Source: Styela clava
Lineage: Eukaryota > Chordata > Ascidiacea > Stolidobranchia > Styelidae
DNA length: 64,000 nucleotides
NCBI RefSeq assembly: GCF_964204865.1
Contig: NC_135257.1
Location: forward strand, 7,276,151 to 7,340,150
Direction of reading: 5' to 3'
The notes beneath the pieces were generated by a model that worked only from the letters and a program-made list of their open reading frames with translations, did not search any database and was not told the DNA's origin. Made by a program: the position numbers and the translations under genes. Position 1 is the stretch's first letter, and every line of letters begins with the position of its first letter. Positions 1-11,656 of the stretch are shown piece after piece.

Positions 1-889
1 CATTAGTAAATTTCTCATATAGAAAATCTACATAAATAACTCCACCAAACCGCTCGCAACAATAGTTCCAAATTTATAGCGTGTAAATGGTATGAGAATA
101 AAATTCTCTATTGATTGATATAAATTTTACATTTATGTTGGTATACCACAAAAGCGTATCATGACAGTTCTTTTAATATTTATATTTACAAGTATTATTA
201 TGACCAAATCGGCTATATTTATGAAAAAAAAAGGAAAAACAATCAGACGAAATTTTAGGTAAAATAACTACAGCCGAAAAACTATATACTTTTCATTCAT
301 GGAGATTCGGTAGAAATACTTCGTATTGTAAAACATAATGCAGCGGACGAAATAATATAACAAGAATGACTTCATTTCTATTTTCATCAAAATTCTAAAA
401 CAATTAAACTAAACGTGAGTCTCTGCTTCTGTACCGAGTGAAAATTACGTCATTGTTTCCCGCCAAATCGAAAGTTCCCCAAGGAATGTAATAGGCAGAT
501 TGGAGGAAATTTATTCTTGTTTTTCTCGGTGAAAGCCTAACTGTATTTCTTTTTGATCAGGCATTGATATTAGTACACGATTTTTGTGGCGATAGTGACG
601 TTATCTAGTTTAAGACAGCTCGGCTTGTTTGCCACATTATTACCATACCATGATTTGGAAATTGGAATACTCTTTCAATATACAATATACTTCAATATAC
701 TTAACCAATTAGGCTGGAATTGCACTTCATAATTAATAGCAATCCCGAGTATGCTGATACTCGGCCCAAAACGAGCATGTTATGCCATACTAACAAAACA
801 ACACACAGTATAAAATAGAACATGGGTTCAGAACCTTAAGATATATTATTTATAGTTAATCATAAAATGATTATCAAAACAACACTTAC

Positions 890-935
890 TTCCATAAGAA
901 GCACGAATGTCTCCGTTCGCCACTCCAGACGACAT
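890..935 (-). CDS. possible first coding exon of an unidentified gene
   Basis: On the minus strand an ATG at 935 opens a 15-codon reading frame, MSSGVANGDIRASYG, ending in a consensus donor (A|GTAAGT) at 890/889, phase 1. An in-frame TAA lies 15 bases upstream, and the ATG context (ACCAAAATGT) is a fair Kozak site. The gene would continue toward lower coordinates, but I could not find a convincing second exon in 1-889, so it may lie outside the window. I do not recognise the peptide. A chance combination of ATG and donor remains possible. Confidence 0.3.
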
Positions 936-3900
936 TTTGGTCCGTTGTTAGGTCCACAAGGTATTCCAATCAGTAAGTTGTATACACCGTATCCAATTTT
1001 GTAATACTATAACTGGTACTAGCTACACGCAAGTACACTATAGACAATAAGTAACAACCTGAAAAGTAATACAAATTCGAGTTTGATTATCAAGACCAAA
1101 TTATACTGTGAGAGTGAAAGTTTAGTTTTATGTAGCGTAGCTGCCTTACCGAACAAAAGTCAAATTCTTTCTGGCATGACACTCGTGAAACTATTTTTAA
1201 CCTTTTTGACTAAATCTGTACTCTATAGCTTATGAAACTCTTAGTTTATTGCTGTGTTTGAAAAAGACACAAAAAGTAAACGCACGCATTCAAACAAACA
1301 ATGATGCTTTGAATTTCGTGTTAGGTGTAATATCTTGTATGCGCCTAGATTTTTTCGTCTCATTCAATTATTCATGACGAACTCTTACCATAGCACATGC
1401 TAGAGGCCAATAGTTTCAATTATATAGAATTTTGAACGCGTTTTTGTGTCGGTACTAAAATTAAGAAATTAGTCTCAATTCACATCTTCCTAATACAGAA
1501 AAGACACAATATTTTGACTAGCTAAGAACGGGTGAACAACAGGCTACAACCTCAGACATTTGCACATGTTCAACTCTAAATAGCATTTCCAATTTCTATG
1601 TTTATTGTTTCCCGCTATGCGCTAGTCAAAATTGCGACATAAAAATATAAATATCCGCCCACTGACCTCTATTTTCCGTCATACCAATCAAATGTAACAT
1701 AAAACCAACCTAATATGCGTGACCCCGAATTGCAATGAACTAAAGGATACATCGGCATAAAGAGACACTGTATAAAATGTAATAACATTGCAAAAGACGA
1801 GGCTAAATCGCACTGCAATTACGAAGAGAGTCAGTAAGTATTCAATGAATCATTCCTCAAGGCAAACTGGACTGTACAATTACTATACCTATGACGTACC
1901 ATCGGTACGTGCATTAAATACCTGGTGTTTAAGAACTATCAATGAACCGCGATGCCCTATAGCATAAGCGCGAGAATAGCAGGTATAAAAATTAGAAAGG
2001 TGTTATTAATCTTTATTATTGTACCATTTGGTACTGATGAACGAAAATACAGGTTGGGGAATTAATACTTAAAACAGGAACTGGCCGAATAATCGAAACT
2101 TTGACCAACAAATGCTCAAATTTAAGTGTAATCGGAATCGGGTTAGTTCTATTTCTAAAAAAAATAATGGACGTTCCTATAGCGAATATGCCCTATCCAA
2201 CTCGTCGGTATAATCGAACTTATAATACCGCAATGCTAAATTGAGCAGACTGCGACGGCCTTCGTTTATTTACGCAGACTAGAAAAGCAGACGCCTCATG
2301 CACGCCCTAAATATACTGTAAAAAAACTTCTGGGGGGCAATTACTGCCACATCATTGGTCTAATAATTCAAGCGTAACGACCGAAAGTATAGCCCATCGA
2401 ACTATTCTTAAATTGGTATCGGAGCGAGTTTAATAAAATTTCAATAAAGAATATTAACAAATGTACATAATACACAAAATATATGAATAGATGAGCGCCG
2501 CCTGCATTGCATGGACTAAAACTTTCAATATAATAGTTTGTGATTAATTGGCAAATACGATGAATGATACATAGACTTTTATAACGATTAGATAGGATTG
2601 ACATGTAAGCTATGGGTAACTCGCTAAGGCTAGTCTTCGTTTTAAATTCGCCAATTAACGCTTTTCTGGAAATGATGTACCAATTTGTTTTTGCCAATTT
2701 ACGGTCGTTTATTCTTTGGAAGTGTCAGCAACCCATTGTGGGTATTTTGACACGTGATAGATAATTAAACTAAATAATCTACCGCTGAAAATTGTAAAAA
2801 AAAAGTTTTATGAGCGAGCTATAATTTTGACCTAAACGTTAGCAACTTTGCCGCCCCATGGGGTTTTCACTTACTTACAATCTGTTGGTAATCCATTATC
2901 TGAATTTAAATTGATCAATATCGTTGAAAATAGGTGTTTCACGAACGAATGTTTTTAATTATTATGAAGTCGACTTCGAATCCGTTTTCTGAATTATTAT
3001 AATTATGAGAGTTATTAAATCATCAATATGAAAGCGTTCCAATATCGACAAAAGTCAATCGAGTCATTACCTCGTTATAATAAAACACGTGAGAATCCGT
3101 ATTTGCTCAAATTAACATTTCTACCAACATGACGAAATACTCTAAAAATAAAAACAATACGAACAACAATACAAAAACGTCAAAATCACGCTTCTTTCCC
3201 GCGCCCATTCAACATTCGGCCTCCCGTTTATATAATAACAGACAAGATCATATATGGTAGATATTTGGTGTACACTTGGAAAACGTATAATCTGCCAAAA
3301 AATGATCTGATAGAAGTGACGTAAAATTTTATAAACAGGTTTTGGATCAAGTTCAACGGAATCTAAATTTGAATTCACGTGACGTCGTGTTATGGAGAAA
3401 TTAATATCAGTTGAAGTGAATCTCGGAATAACATTATGAATAACGATTTTGACTGCTAGAAGAAATGACTTCCGTGATTTGATATAAAGCTCAAAAAGGT
3501 AAATTCAGTGGCGTGATCCAACGTGTCTTGACAAAAATCACGTTGAACACATTATCAATTACTTGTCCTAAAAATTGACGTTCGTTTATTGAATGAATTT
3601 AAAAAATTCCGATTTTACCATTTACCATTATTTTACCTTTAGTAAATCTGTCAAAAAAAGTAACATGTTGGTCGATGTAACGCTTCATGATACAAATATC
3701 CAACGTACTAAAATCAACTACACATGAAAGGAAAATTTAATAGCGATAATAATGTAAGAAGGTTGGCTTTGCGTTGGATACAGAAAGCGCTGACGATAGG
3801 GTCGAGTCGAATAACTAATTTTCAGGTTTCATTTAAACATAGAACAAAAAATAAATCGATTCAAATGCGCTAATTCTAGTCTTTTAGAGTTCAAAACATT

Positions 3901-5211
3901 TTACCGAGGTAAGCGTATATCCCTTCTCTGAAAGGGTTATTCATCGACATAGAAAGTCACTATTTCAATATAAGTAGACTAATACAGCACTGCGTTGACG
4001 AAAGCTCAATTTGAAAACACTTTTAACTCCTTGTAATAATCACACAGCCCTCGCCTGAAGATACTTCTTTAAATATTTAATGCTTAACAATACGCACGAC
4101 GCCACTGAAGAATCGGTTCAAAGACTTGCCGTACTGTACTGCGTGTCTTGCCTACGGCGTCGCTTTGAAGACTATGGTTCGTATTGCAACTTGCTACGCC
4201 AGCATAAAATGAGTATTCAATAAGAAGACTATGTATGACATGGTTGCGCTTCTGCACTAGAAACCGCCCAGTTATAGCGTTGAGTCATTTCCCTTACAAT
4301 ATAATCATCCGTTCAAGCTGGGCATGTTCTTAGTAAAGAAATATGCTAAACACAACGCGTACAATGTTCCCGGATTTTCGTTGGTTACTCTTTTGAAATG
4401 GGTGGCCGTAAATAAATGCATTACTTTATAGGCTATACCTTTCATTTAGGTCGATATATTTTTGTCAATCAAACTACTTCACTTAATTTTTCGAAATATA
4501 TTTTTGCAAATTACCGAGAAATTCTTTATATTAATTTCGTTTTTTTACATATTGTGGGCAGCACATAATTACGCACAGCGGACGGCTCGGGAGGAAGGCT
4601 TTTAATTAAAAAAACATTTGTATTACTGTTGGAATACATGTGCAAGAACAATGAGTTTTCACGAATAATACTAGCAGCGTGTTCATAGCAGTCTTCAGAC
4701 ACGGATGCAATCAAATATCAAAGTATAGTTTCATTCTAGAATTTTTTATGAGCCTGTGGCCGATAACGAGTCAATTAGGCGAATAAATATTTCAGTAGTT
4801 AAATATGGAATCAATAATGTTTAATATGGAAATTATATAGGTCTTTTATGTAAAAGCAATTCTCATAGGTCATACATATGGACATATAAATTAAATCGCC
4901 ACATGGTGCAATTTTTTAATACGAGCATTCCAAAAAAAATTATAATAACCTTATAGCGGGCAGTCAGGCACCTTATTTTCAACTAATGAAAATTTGTTCT
5001 CGGTTGATGGTATTGATTTACCAAAAACTAGTGAGAATGTCAAAAATTATTAAATTTCAAAATTTGAGGGTACGTAACTAAAAAATATGAAATGAGTTGT
5101 TATAATATAATTCTTCTGGCCCTTGTCAAACATTTGCTGAATAATAAGTACAGATAAAAATGCCTGAATAACATTGTATTGTAACATATGTAATAAAAGT
5201 AAAATTATTTT
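936..5211. other. non-coding stretch
   Basis: AT-rich DNA with only short ORFs and no supported exon. A minus-strand ORF at 4526-4714 has a protein-like composition and a possible donor, but no acceptor next to it. I see no recognisable repeat boundary here. Confidence 0.4.
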
Positions 5212-5295
5212 GGTGCTCCTGAAGTATGCGCATCAAGATGTCGCACAACCTGAGTTAAGTTTGCGCCATCTTGGTGCGCATACTTCAAGAGGTCC
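5212..5295. mobile_element. deleted copy of the hAT-like MITE (TIR-TIR only)
   Basis: The left end reads GGTGCTCCTGAAGTATGCGC and the right end is its imperfect inverse, matching the ends of the copies at 19004, 19924 and 38785. The internal part is almost completely lost, leaving about 84 bp that can fold as a hairpin. The flanks attatttt and atgatttc agree at 6 of 8 positions, consistent with an aged 8-bp target duplication. Confidence 0.7.
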
Positions 5296-5596
5296 ATGAT
5301 TTCAATATACCGGTATTAAGAGAGAGATTTAAAAACTTCATTTCTAACGAAATCATTGCTCCTCGAAAGACCAATATTGCTTAATTTTCTAAGCTACTTG
5401 TCGCTTTGGCATTCAAATCATTTTTATCTGATATTTAATATATGCTGCCATAAAACTGTGAAAATAAATCTAAATTAATTCCAATGCCCAAATTTTTTAA
5501 AATTAAATTATCCAGATAATAACACACCTACCAAATATAGTAGTTAACAAGAAAAGATTTACTAAGCTAATGGAAACCAATTTTAAAATCTGACAG

Positions 5597-6370
5597 TGAC
5601 AGCCATGTGTAAAATCTATACAAAACCAGAGAGACTCCAGGCAGAGCATAAACAAATGACGCTTCCTGAAGACTCTTGTGGTATACGTCAGCATACAGTT
5701 TTTGTAAATCTCTTACTTAGAGAAACAGATCATGTAGTACGCAGATCAATACAATATCTGCAATCTATTACCAGGTTTACATTACATGGTCCATAAATAA
5801 AAAGCAAAATTATATTCAAATTATACTCGATATGTTAATAAAATCTATATTTAAGAGCAAAACTGTGCTAAAATATATTTATAGCAGAACATTAAGAATG
5901 TTGCAATATGCAACATTAATGACTTTTGTGAAAGATGTATGCAAGTTGACATCAATCAAAAATAATAAAAAAACGTGTCCAATCGATATCCTGGTACACA
6001 TTTACACTATTTCCTGTCATATATCATGTCAATGAAATAAAAATTAGATATCTAGGCAGGAGATATGAACTATGAAAGTTATTAAAGTCATAACATAGAT
6101 TCCAAAATCAGGAAAACCAAGTGCGTTAAAACTATTTTGCATTATTCAGATTGGATAATTTCATTGTATACAATATAATGCAAACGTCAAAGAAGAAATG
6201 CCTAGTTGGTGCATTATTTGCACCATATGGATTTTGGGTAAATTGACAAATGACAATACAATGCAGACAATTTAAATAGTCATAGAACAGACTGAAGATG
6301 ATGATTTTTTGCATGACTGTGTTTTAGTTATTTGTTTCAGGTGCATGGACTTGATAGTGGGGAAGCCTAA
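5597..6370 (+). CDS. unidentified gene, possible 3' exons
   Basis: Three plus-strand exons join in frame. Exon 5597-5774 follows ctgacag, contains ATG at 5605, and codes a charged, non-repetitive peptide (including RETDHVVRRSIQYLQ), ending at ACC AG|GTTTAC. Exon 5888-5993 completes the codon and reads TLRMLQYATLMTFVKDVCKL followed by a Lys/Asn stretch and TCPIDIL, ending at CTG|GTACAC. Exon 6341-6370, after a good tract (atttgtttcag), reads VHGLDSGEA then TAA. The introns are 113 and 347 bp. Phases match at both joins, and the peptide is less AT-biased than random ORFs nearby. I recognise no domain. The first methionine may be the true start or an internal residue of a longer gene. Confidence 0.35.
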
Positions 6371-7368
6371 CTGAGCAGCGAAGATGTGAAACACGCTAAA
6401 ACATAATAATAAGCATGTTCATCTAAGTCGAATATTAAGATAGCATAATTTATCTGCTAGTTTAATGAAATAATTTAAAAAGAGTTGAAATCAAATTTGA
6501 TACATACCAATAGTGAAATGCACATTTAAAGTTAGCAGTAAATAAATATGAAAAAAAAATTGCACTAATAGCAATATTAATATTCTATTTCTATATATTG
6601 ATAATAACAAAATGCAGCCAGTTGGCCCGGTGGACCTAAAATGAATGTACCGGTACCTAATTGTCACTTTTGACATTTCAATATCATTCCAAACATCTGG
6701 CCAACAAACCAGTCATGTCATATCCTTTTAGTAATAATTCCTGATAGCTTTAATAATAAGCGAATGCTACCGGTAAATACAATCTATGTCTACCTATATA
6801 AATCAATACAGTATTTCTGTCATGAAAATTTTTCATCACATCGTAAATTCGTAACTACAAATACTATATCTGTAGTCAAACTACGGTGAGCTTCAAAAAT
6901 AAAAAAGTTATATTTTTTACAATTCATTTTCACGCATGAATGCTACAAACTGAATAAAACCTATACAGAAAGAACAGAAGCATATAATACACATTACTAT
7001 AGTTCGTTTCATATAGATTTTGAAATTTATAAAAACTAGTTTTGATATAAACGCACTTTTTTAACCATTATCTCAGTCATTCAATGATCCAAATAATCTA
7101 ACTACCTGTAATAATAAATGAATTTTAGTCATAAAAATTTTACAGATCCTTTTAGCACCTCACTGATTTTAGCACCTTCACCATAGAAAGACATTTTCAC
7201 TCCAAAACAATTTGATGATATGGCTATAGGCAAACTGTATAATGAGAATCATAAGTTGTGCTATACTTATGACTTCAAAACTATTAGTTATATTTGTCTG
7301 CAATACTAAATTTGTTTCAGATATTTCATTCAAATACATTCAATTTTATTATTTTTAATTTGTCTCAG

Positions 7369-7643
7369 ATGTGCATTCTGATATTACAAAACTCAATTTA
7401 ATAACTATTTTATTGCAATATACTATACAAATAATTGATTGCTTGAATATAAAACTCACAAACTTAGATTATGACTTGCTGCAAACATGGCCCGAGTCTA
7501 AAAGTGATAATTATGAATTGGGATACCTCTCCAAGGAGAAGAAAGCGATATGGCAAACTAAAAGCCTCTTGTTTGATTGCCAGGCTCGATTTGATGTGGG
7601 AATAGCCAAATCACTGGTTTATTGTTTCAGTTGGATGAGATAA
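7369..7643 (+). CDS. possible terminal exon, unidentified
   Basis: A pyrimidine-rich acceptor (tttgtctcag) is followed by an open frame of about 91 codons that ends in TAA at 7641-7643, overlapping an AATAAA at 7642-7647. The frame needs one base from an upstream exon (phase 1), so it does not join the 5597-6370 model, which ends in phase 0. The C-terminal half (ESKSDNYELGYLSKEKKAIW) looks protein-like. No family is recognised, and an AT-rich chance ORF is a real alternative. Confidence 0.2.
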
Positions 7644-8540
7644 TAAATGACAGTAATTGAATTTCCAAGTCTGTTGTTGGTTACAGAGTTACAGGCAGTC
7701 TACTGTACTACAGTACTAGAACTAAGCATCTATACTTGGCCCATAATGCCATAAAGGTTGCTTTAGTATTAAATTCTGAAGTTGATTGAATTTATTTATA
7801 CTTATCCAATTTAAATTTCGACATGTTCAACCTAGACAATGCAGTTCTCTTGTACAATGTTTCAATAAGCCAATTTTTTCATAGAGAACAGTATCCACAT
7901 TAAATAACTCCATTTCTGCATTTGCAGGTCATAAATACAGTAAATATGTAAATTCTATCCTATCCTCATTGGTTATGGTTCACATCAAAAGCTACGGTAC
8001 CGGTACTTAGCCGTCAAGGTTCACAGGTTTATGATCCGAAGAATTTATGAATAAAGATTTCATTATATCTACATTTACGGTACGATGCCGTTAACTATTA
8101 GGCGTACATAATCATATGATTCGAAAATTTTTGTACAGATCATTCGCAATTTATACTTTCCAATTTACCGAAATAATTCTATAACTTTTAAATCCGAACT
8201 TCTTCATCCTTTACTGTTAAGAATTTGTTGCCTCTGGAAACTTCCGCGCTGTGAATTAACCCATATATTTCAATACACTTTCATTTTTTCATTGCCAAAT
8301 AAATTCCAATGCCAAAGCTCAGCGCCGTTAGACAGACGGAAGCGTTGGCGCCAACCACCCGTTAAACTGCTACTTTATATTACGATATGATAAACACTGG
8401 ACTTCGCACGGCTCTATATCACCATCTCGCGACCCAGCAAATCGTTATTGTCAAACGATTGAAGTTGAACTCGTAACCACAAATGAGTTGGAGAGCATTA
8501 CCTTTCCTCGAGCATCGACTTCCTTGTTTACTTCGTGACA

Positions 8541-8575
8541 TTGGCCAATCAGCAAGATGCAAAAAAGTGACGTAA
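8541..8575. promoter_or_regulatory. CCAAT and CRE-like sites
   Basis: A locally GC-richer patch holds TTGGCCAAT (8541-8549), which reads as a CCAAT box on both strands, and TGACGTAA (8568-8575), a CRE/ATF-like site. The spacing suits a promoter, but no exon can be attached to it. Confidence 0.2.
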
Positions 8576-9779
8576 CAATGCTCCCCTTTCGCATCCGGTC
8601 AGACACTTTCGCATCCGCTCAGACAGATTTTCTAGCGTGGTCGTGAACATTACCTCGTTTTTGAACTCTATTCGTTAGTTTTCAGTTGTGTTTCGGAAAC
8701 TTGAATATAAATCAGATAATTCAATGATCACTCTGTCTTTCTAAGAGTTTTAATTTAATTGCAGTAATAAAATATTAGTATAGAAATATCTGTGATAGAC
8801 TAGGCTGAAATTATTTACCGGTACTTTTAAAAAACAGATTGTTGTATGCGATGAATCATAATGTTGGTTTGAAACACATACCCCATTTTACAGGCGCTAA
8901 CTCGCAAAACACTCCTAAAATAGCCTCGGCAATTTTGCAATGAAAAAGTATAGGAAGAATATTTCGGGGGTCAAAGGTCGTGGAAAGGCTCATACTATAT
9001 TCGATGTATAAATGATGAAAATTCAAAAATTTTCTTAAATGAATGGGAGATAACTATACAACGATAGGTTTATAGAGTATTATAAGAATTTGTTGATAAC
9101 AAGGAAAAAGGTTTGTTACTCTTCCTTGTTTATTGATCGAGATATTTAGTACCTGATTCGTCTATAATTTGGTTTTCCGTATATTCGTTTGTTTTGCCTT
9201 ATGTTCTGTTGTCACTGAAAACCAAAATAAACGTAACGTTTACTTTACTCATCCAAACTCAATGCAAAACAAAAACAAACTTAAATGATATTAACTTTGA
9301 TGGAAACATTCCAATCGGAACTTTGATATACAGTATAGGCTTTGTTGATGTCGAATGGAACTCGATCTACTTTTTATATATTCAATCCGTGCCTTGCTGC
9401 AAGTTTTTTTTACATGCGTCACCAAACTACCAAACGTATTATGCGGCTTTGTAGCACGTGAAGTCTACTGGGGGTTTCCCGCCGAGCATAATTAATCCTG
9501 AAGTAGTACCTCTGCAATTACAAATATTGAGCTGCAATGTTCATATTGGAATCGTTTGGTGAAATTACAATATTCCTATGTCGCTATCGGATCATGTGAT
9601 TTTCGGTCTCTTACGCCTTATCAAGTTTGCCACGCGGGTCGAACATTTCAAAGTTCCTGTACTGAAGATATATAATATTTTTTCTTGAGAATTTCAAAAC
9701 CTGTTTTCTTGATATGCCAAGCCATCATCGCAGTTATGGAGACATTCAATATTAAATATCATTATGAGTCATTGCAAAT

Positions 9780-10529
9780 TAGGGTTGCCAACCGTCCTTT
9801 ATTTCAAAGTCCTTGTCCGTTTTAGCATTTAGAAAATATGCTAATTGTTCTTTATTCTTTTCAACGTCGTTTTGCCCGATAGTTATAGTACTGTGTTTGA
9901 TATTGTTCCGTTCTTAAAAAATCGTCTCCATTTATGTATTTGCAAGCTTTTAATTATTCTTTTTAATTTCGCTTTGGTCCGGCTCGAATAGCCAGAGAAA
10001 TAATAATTTTATTACCATTTCAAATATTTTACATTAATTTTCTGAAAATGGCACCACTCCAAGATTTCAGTAAATTTTAGTTCGATAACTGAAAATTCTA
10101 CGTATAATTGGGGTCTATGACGTCCACAATCCAACAATGCTGTTGGATATGCTTGTGAAAGGAACAGATGCTCCATACAACTAAAGAAAAGTGAGCTTTA
10201 AGTATATATACTTTAACTTGAAAGACACGTGTCGTGTCGTGAATTTTCGGAAAAAATAAAACGTGATCCACAATTGCTGAAGTCAGCAAAGAGTCAGAAG
10301 AAATATAACTTTAGAAATTATACACTTATGCAACAAAATTAGAGCTTGTTTGGGTCAATGTTAAATAAACATCAAATGAGAAACACGTGAAGATTTTTTT
10401 GAAATATCTTTTTAGCTTGTATATAATTTTTATTTCATAGTTTTATATTGTTCTTTCCTGCAAGTTACAAAATAAATGATGACGGCAATCTATGTCCCCT
10501 ATTGAAACTTTTCATAGTTGGCAACCCCA
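9780..10529. mobile_element. hAT-like non-autonomous element
   Basis: A 750-bp element bounded by inverted ends TAGGGTTGCCAACC and (inverse) TGGGGTTGCCAACT. A perfect 8-bp direct repeat, TTGCAAAT, flanks it at 9772-9779 and 10530-10537, as expected for hAT target duplication. No transposase frame is visible inside, so it should be a deletion derivative. The minus-strand ORF at 10512-10757 runs across its right boundary and is not a gene. Confidence 0.8.
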
Positions 10530-10537
10530 TTGCAAAT

Positions 10538-11357
10538 ACGAAATTCGACTCCGAGACCCGGGACTGCGCCAGTGCTCATCTGTGAGACAATGCAAAACTT
10601 GTAATGTGCACGTTCGGAAGCACACATTGCTATGAATTACACTAAGAAAAAGAATAGATTTCGTACTCTCTTGTAATATTGTCATTTTAACGACGTACTG
10701 CAGGAAAACAAAGTTATCATTTAATTTCACGCTTTGGCCAACGCACAGAAACAACATCGACCTTCACACCGATAATGAGTAAATATAAATAATGTGCTTT
10801 GTTTATATTTAATAAGAACCGGACGCACACACGCCTCATCGTGGCAGGCATTAGATAAGATAAGAATAGGAGTTGCGAGTGCGCCATAATTAGAAGTTTA
10901 TTCTGGCGATTATTCGTAGGCGGAAATTAAATGCAATCCCCACAATACCGGAAATGTGTATATTTGGCCCACTAGAACATTATGTAGAAACTCGAAGTCG
11001 CCTGCTTCAGCAGCTGATAACAAGCATTTGTATGTTAACCTAGTCGTGTTAATTCTCGTCAGTCAATATAGGATTACCCAAGCAAGAACTCTTGTGAGTC
11101 ATTTTTCACTTTTGTCTCTATGTACCCACTTCCATTTTAGATTCCCAGTATCCACCAGCATAACGCTTAAAATATCAGCTCTCCCAGCTATTCTTTTCCA
11201 TCCACCCATTCATTGCAACTCAACGCATACACAGTTATTTATATGTAATATCATTGATAGAAAATAGCAAAGTCTCAATACAGAAATAATGAAAAGAATC
11301 CCAATAAATACATTCGATCAAGTAAAGTGTATCTTTCTATAAGCTAAATAAACTAGT
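10538..11357. other. non-coding, 3' flank of GPCR B
   Basis: No exon supported. A plus-strand ORF at 10956-11267 has low-complexity Ser/His/Pro content and no splice or start support. Confidence 0.4.
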
Positions 11358-11363
11358 TTTATT
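11358..11363 (-). promoter_or_regulatory. polyadenylation signal for GPCR B
   Basis: AATAAA on the minus strand, about 290 bases past the stop codon at 11657-11659. It is the first canonical hexamer I see downstream of that stop. Confidence 0.4.
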
Positions 11364-11656
11364 GCGCTTCATTATCACACCATGGAAAATATTACTATAG
11401 GGTTATTACAGAACAGAATTGTTAACATTTTAGTTTGAAAATTTAGGTGCAATGACATATATATATATATTTGTGATTCTCCTAATACGAGTACAATACT
11501 ATTCAGATGACAAGTGCAACTACCCGGACGTAACAAATGATTTCAACTATTTCCTACCATTTGGCACGCTGTGCCAATAATAAATTGAATCAAACAAAAA
11601 TTCATTTTTGAATAGTTTGTTTGCATTTATCATACCATATAGTTCTCCGAGAATAT

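Noticed and set aside
9194..9454. Plus-strand ORF of 86 codons
   Set aside because: Starts with TTG and has no splice signals or recognisable family.
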